From an uncultured Dorea sp. (GTDB lineage Bacteria; Bacillota; Clostridia; Lachnospirales; Lachnospiraceae), in assembly GCA_910579335.1 (NCBI GenBank), contig CAJTUQ010000057.1:1-17822 (forward strand): a stretch of 17,822 nucleotides of DNA, in the 5' to 3' direction. The position numbers and the translations under genes are program-made. Positions 14,524 through 17,822 of this stretch are shown here, in pieces; the first letter of the stretch is position 1, and each line of letters begins with the position of its first letter. The notes beneath the pieces were generated by a model, which made no database searches, had not been told where the DNA came from, and worked only from the letters and a program-made list of their open reading frames with translations.

Positions 14524-16008
14524 ATGTCTAGAGAAATAATGCAGCGCAATATTGACAGGGCGCAGCAGGAGATTGACAACAAGAAAGAGATTGTAAAAGC
14601 AGGCAGGATGCGCCAGCACTATCATTTTATGGCGCAGACCGGATGGCTTAACGACCCTAACGGGCTGATCTATTATAAAGGCAGGTATCATTTCTTTTAC
14701 CAGTATAATCCTTATTATGGGTTTTGGGATTATATGCACTGGGGACATGCGGTAAGCGAGGACATGCTTCACTGGGAGTACCTTCCGATTGCGTTGGCGC
14801 CGAGCGAAATATATGACGACCATATGCGGGGCGGCTGCTTTTCAGGAAGCGCTATCGAGCATGACGGAAAATTGTTTTTGATGTTCACCGGAACGACAAA
14901 TGACGGAAAAGGGTTCGAACAGACACAGTGTATTGCTTACAGCGAGGACGGGATACATTTTGAAAAGTATGAGGGAAACCCGGTTCTGACACCGCCGGAG
15001 GGCGTGCCCACACACCAGTTCAGAGACCCGAAGGTGTGGAAGCATGAGGATACGTATTACATGGTGTGCGGCGCCAGTAGAGAAAACAAAGCGCAGGCGC
15101 TTTTGTACCGCTCCGAAGATATGATTCACTGGACATTTTTTAATGTGCTGGCGGAGAGCCGCGGCGAGTGGGGGTATATGTGGGAGTGCCCGGACTTTTT
15201 TCCGATGGGGGACAAATATGTGCTGATGTTTTCCCCGATGGGAGCCGGGGAGCGCACGGTGGTGTATATGGTGGGAGATTTTGATTACGGGACGGGGAAA
15301 TTTACCTACCATATTAATGGGGAGATAGACTGGGGATTTGATTATTATGCGCCGCAGTCGTTCCTGGCGCCGGACGGGCGCAGATTAATCGCAGCATGGG
15401 CCAACTGCTGGGACTGGATGCCGTTTTGGAAGGATTGGGGGCCGACATACAAGGAAGGGTGGTGCGGTTCTTATAATATCGTAAGAGAAGTACGGATGAC
15501 GGAAGAAGGGACATTGGCATTTGTACCGATTAAGGAACTGGAGTCGCTTCGTATCGATGCGCAAAGACAAGAGCGTCTGGTCTTAGTCTCGGAAGATAAG
15601 GAGATAAAGGCGGGAGACGGGGTTTCCTTTGAATTGAAATTTAAGATTGCGCTGGAAGAGACAGATGCAGACCGTCTTGTGCTTTTCCTGCGGTGCGGCG
15701 GCAAAAAAAAGACAGCGTGCGTTTTTGATTTTAAAAATGCGCAGATATATATAGACCGCAATGAGAGCGACGGCTGGAGCAAAGGCATCTCAAAGAGCGA
15801 CCTTTGTCTGCTGGGCAAAAAGGAGCTGGACGTACATATTTTTTCAGACCAGAGTTCGATTGAACTATTTTCAGATAATTACCGGAATAACCATTCGAAT
15901 AATATATTTGCCGGAGATGAGCAGAATGGGATAACGATAAGGGCCTGCGGCGGAAAAGTTACCGTGACGGGCATAGAAACTTACGGGCTTAAGGAATGTA
16001 ACAGATAA
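14524..16008 (+). CDS. GH32 beta-fructosidase (intracellular)
   Basis: Hydrolyses terminal beta-fructofuranosyl bonds (sucrose, sucrose-6-phosphate, inulobiose or short fructans). The three GH32 catalytic blocks are intact: nucleophile D44 in WLNDPNG (41-47), transition-state stabiliser D168 in FRDP (166-169), and acid/base E221 in WECPD (220-224). The five-bladed propeller (about 32-335) is followed by the beta-sandwich domain (about 340-494, with DQSSIELFSDN at 442-452). There is no signal peptide, so it acts on imported sugar. Length 494 is normal. GGAGGAG precedes the ATG. With no PTS or fructokinase gene nearby, a sucrose-6-phosphate role is less likely than cleavage of an unphosphorylated product delivered by the ABC importer and GH172. 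Confidence 0.93.
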   Translation: MSREIMQRNIDRAQQEIDNKKEIVKAGRMRQHYHFMAQTGWLNDPNGLIYYKGRYHFFYQYNPYYGFWDYMHWGHAVSEDMLHWEYLPIALAPSEIYDDHMRGGCFSGSAIEHDGKLFLMFTGTTNDGKGFEQTQCIAYSEDGIHFEKYEGNPVLTPPEGVPTHQFRDPKVWKHEDTYYMVCGASRENKAQALLYRSEDMIHWTFFNVLAESRGEWGYMWECPDFFPMGDKYVLMFSPMGAGERTVVYMVGDFDYGTGKFTYHINGEIDWGFDYYAPQSFLAPDGRRLIAAWANCWDWMPFWKDWGPTYKEGWCGSYNIVREVRMTEEGTLAFVPIKELESLRIDAQRQERLVLVSEDKEIKAGDGVSFELKFKIALEETDADRLVLFLRCGGKKKTACVFDFKNAQIYIDRNESDGWSKGISKSDLCLLGKKELDVHIFSDQSSIELFSDNYRNNHSNNIFAGDEQNGITIRACGGKVTVTGIETYGLKECNR

Positions 16009-16009
16009 G

Positions 16010-16049
16010 AACAGGCGGCATTGGCAAAACGGGCTGATGCCGCTGTTTT
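16010..16049 (+). terminator. Probable intrinsic terminator of the sugar operon
   Basis: AACAGGCGGCAT (16010-16021) pairs with ATGCCGCTGTT (16037-16047) with a single bulged G, leaving a 15-nt loop. The stem ends in a short TTTT run. It begins just after the GH32 stop. The U-tract is short, so termination may be partial. Confidence 0.55.
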
Positions 16050-16095
16050 GTCCTGCCCGGACTTGCCGCTTGTAAGCCTGTAAGCCAATTTTTTG

Positions 16096-16124
16096 TTGCA
16101 GTTTCCTTTTTGCTATGGTACTAT
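16096..16124 (+). promoter_or_regulatory. Promoter of the carboxypeptidase gene
   Basis: TTGCAG (16096-16101) and TACTAT (16119-16124) are 17 bp apart. Transcription would start near 16131, which is after the upstream TTG at 16110 that opens the frame. This supports the ATG at 16161 as the true start. Confidence 0.5.
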
Positions 16125-16160
16125 GGCATTATGTTTGAAGAACTGTTTGGAGGGCTTGCT

Positions 16161-17693
16161 ATGAGAAAAGACTGCAAGAGACTAATGTCTGCGGCACTGT
16201 TGTTTGTGTTGTGCATGACTTTGGGAATGACAGCATTTGCCGCAGAGACAACGCAGTCTGGAGAGAAGAATACAGAGAATGCAGAAAAAAAGGAATTAAC
16301 CGAAGAAGAAAAGAAGATGCTTGAGGAGCTCGATAAAGCGTACAAGATTCCCACGGAATCCAATGCTTGGGAAGGGTGGGTAAAAGGCCCCGGAACCTAT
16401 GGGGAAGCAGCCATTGTCATGGAGGTTTCGACAGGAGCGGTCCTTTATGCAAAGAACATAGATTCAAAGCAGTACCCCGCAAGTATTACAAAAGTTTTGA
16501 CGGCGTTAATTGCGCTGGAGAATGCGGAGCTCTCGGACGAGGTAGTATTTTCCCACGACAGCGTGGCGTTTTTACAGCCCGGTGATTCCTCCGTCGGTTT
16601 GAAGGAGGGGAATGTTATTTCGATGGAGCAGGCGCTTCATGCGACCCTGCTCGCCTCTGCAAACGAAGCCGCATATGCCGTGGGGGAGAACACGGGAAAA
16701 AAAGCGGGGTATGATTATAATTGGTTCATTGAGCAGATGAATGCGAGGGTGCAGCAGCTTGGCGGCGTCAATTCGCATTTTGTCAATACGAACGGACTGC
16801 ACGATGCAGAGCATTATACATGCGCAAGAGATATGGCGTTGATTGGAAGGGAGCTTTTTAAGCACCCTGAATTTTTTAAAATCGTCCAGACGCTGGATTA
16901 TACGATACCGGCATCGGAGACGGTGGAGGAGCATGTTTTTTACCAGAAGGACAAGATGCTCCGTCCGGAAAACAGTAATTATTACAAATATGCCGTGGGC
17001 GGCAAGACGGGATTTACCTCGGACGCCTTGTCCACGCTTATTACGATGGCTGAAAAGGACGGCGTGCAGCTAGTCTGCGTGGTGCTCCGGACGCACGGGA
17101 AAAACGTCTATCCGGATACGACGAAGCTTTTGAAATACGGCTTTAAGAAGTTTGAAAAGATAGATATGACAAACCAGGTGCAGTCCGAGGATGCGGCCGA
17201 AGTCCTGCCGGGGGATAACTACGTAGTGCTGCCTAAGGGCGCGGCGCTTTCGGAGCTTGAGACAGAGCTTGTGCCGGATGAGGATTCGGAAGGGACGGCT
17301 GTTCTTCGTTACACGTACCATGAAAATTACGTGGGCGCAGCGAACATAAAGCTCAGTGAGTCCTATCGGAAGGCCCATGCGACGGACGATGGCAAGCAGC
17401 AGGAAAAGGCAGGCTTTAAAGAGAAGAAAAAGGAAAAAGAAGAAGGAAAGGAAAAGACCGGAATTTTTAAAGTTCCGGGAGTACAGTTTCTTTGGGATAA
17501 ACTTAAGATGTCCGAAAAAAGCAGGACGGATAAGATAATACTGGCAGGAGCATCCGTTCTTTTACTTGTGCTGGTCGCAGTGTTTACTGCGCTGGTCATC
17601 CGGTACAGAAGGCTGTCCTTGGAAGACGGGGACGACGCAGAAGGCGGAGGAGAAGAAAAGAAGGACAGGGTGCGGTTCGAGGGATATTTCTGA
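16161..17693 (+). CDS. dacA: D-alanyl-D-alanine carboxypeptidase, membrane-anchored (S11, DacA/PBP5-like)
   Basis: Trims the terminal D-Ala from peptidoglycan stem peptides outside the membrane. From ATG 16161 (GGAGGG 6 nt before the gap to the ATG) it has 510 residues. A signal peptide covers 1-27 or 28 (cleavage near AFA-AE). The S11 catalytic triad motifs are all present: SITK (108-111, Ser108 nucleophile), SAN (166-168) and KTG (282-284). A beta-rich domain follows, then a Lys/Glu-rich linker and a true transmembrane helix (about 458-480) with a charged 30-residue cytoplasmic tail. Most DacA proteins end in an amphipathic helix instead. An acidic/Lys-rich spacer (about 32-60) precedes the catalytic domain. 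Not obviously linked to the sugar operon; it has its own promoter. Confidence 0.92.
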   Translation: MRKDCKRLMSAALLFVLCMTLGMTAFAAETTQSGEKNTENAEKKELTEEEKKMLEELDKAYKIPTESNAWEGWVKGPGTYGEAAIVMEVSTGAVLYAKNIDSKQYPASITKVLTALIALENAELSDEVVFSHDSVAFLQPGDSSVGLKEGNVISMEQALHATLLASANEAAYAVGENTGKKAGYDYNWFIEQMNARVQQLGGVNSHFVNTNGLHDAEHYTCARDMALIGRELFKHPEFFKIVQTLDYTIPASETVEEHVFYQKDKMLRPENSNYYKYAVGGKTGFTSDALSTLITMAEKDGVQLVCVVLRTHGKNVYPDTTKLLKYGFKKFEKIDMTNQVQSEDAAEVLPGDNYVVLPKGAALSELETELVPDEDSEGTAVLRYTYHENYVGAANIKLSESYRKAHATDDGKQQEKAGFKEKKKEKEEGKEKTGIFKVPGVQFLWDKLKMSEKSRTDKIILAGASVLLLVLVAVFTALVIRYRRLSLEDGDDAEGGGEEKKDRVRFEGYF

Positions 17694-17711
17694 TCATGGA
17701 GAGACTTAGAT

Positions 17712-17822
17712 ATGGAAAATGGTGGCAGATATCAGAAAAAGATAGTTAGTATGACGGCGCTGTTAATTTTAATAAATGCGGGGGTTTTTTTGATTCTATC
17801 AATGCAGGGAATGACGGAGGAC
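17712..17822 (+). CDS. N-terminus of a rhomboid-like membrane protein (partial, runs off right edge)
   Basis: From ATG 17712, 37 codons remain open to the window end. GGAGAG (17698-17703) lies 8 nt upstream and the gap after dacA is 18 bp, so it may be co-transcribed. After a basic start (MENGGRYQKK) comes a hydrophobic helix, MTALLILINAGVFLILSM, and then QGMTED. The LINAGVFLIL...TED pattern resembles the first helix of bacterial rhomboid intramembrane serine proteases, but the catalytic GxSG and His regions lie outside the window. This could be another small membrane protein. Confidence 0.5.
   Translation, partial: MENGGRYQKKIVSMTALLILINAGVFLILSMQGMTED

Noticed and set aside
16110..16160. 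Upstream extension of the carboxypeptidase gene from TTG 16110
   Set aside because: It overlaps the predicted -10 element and would spoil the signal peptide. ATG 16161 has GGAGGG.
1..17822. CRISPR arrays, tRNA or rRNA genes, insertion sequences, attachment sites
   Set aside because: No regularly spaced repeats, transposase or integrase frames, or recognisable RNA genes were seen when reading both strands.

Overview
The window looks like a chromosomal segment of a low-to-mid GC, Gram-positive (monoderm) anaerobe of the Clostridia, most likely a gut Lachnospiraceae. The basis is the strong AGGAGG-type ribosome sites, the intergenic AT-richness, a Tad-type pilus locus with no outer-membrane secretin, and the Clostridia-type accessory families DUF5702, Flp1-like pilin and DUF6382. 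The genus assignment is inference.

Layout. (1) 1-99, minus strand: the 5' end of an unrecognised gene that runs off the left edge. (2) 100-462: a divergent, AT-rich intergenic region with a promoter facing each way, a 5' leader hairpin and a tandem 10-bp repeat. (3) 463-8753: one tightly packed plus-strand operon for a Tad / type IVb pilus or pseudopilus machine. Its order is TadZ-like ATPase, CpaF/TadA motor ATPase, TadB, TadC, Flp1-like pilin, DUF5702 protein, a TadE-like pseudopilin with a Cys/His-rich tail, prepilin peptidase, a second TadE-like pseudopilin, and a DUF6382 protein. Genes overlap or lie within about 55 bp of each other. (4) 8835-16008: a carbohydrate locus made of a LacI-family regulator, then a promoter with two identical operator palindromes, then a lipoprotein sugar-binding protein, two CUT1 permeases, a GH172 (DUF2961) enzyme and a GH32 beta-fructosidase, closed by a probable terminator. 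(5) 16161-17693: a membrane-anchored D-Ala-D-Ala carboxypeptidase (S11). (6) 17712-17822: the start of a rhomboid-like membrane protein, cut by the right edge.

How the parts work together. In the pilus operon, the peptidase should process Flp1 and the two TadE-like proteins, all of which show the G|xxxxE prepilin motif. CpaF with TadB/TadC should power assembly, TadZ should place the machine, and DUF6382 may connect it to signalling. In the sugar operon, a small fructose-containing oligosaccharide is probably bound outside the cell, imported by the two permeases (the ATPase subunit must come from elsewhere), and cut in the cytoplasm by GH172 and then GH32. Neither enzyme has a signal peptide. 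GH172 includes a difructose dianhydride I hydrolase, and both of its catalytic glutamates appear to be conserved here. Use of difructose anhydrides or a related fructoside is therefore the most specific hypothesis, though it is unproven.

The items I rate most worth a second look are the GH172-GH32 transporter cluster with its paired operators downstream of the promoter, the pseudopilin carrying two H...C...CxxC repeats, and the DUF6382 protein that lacks its usual FHA domain.
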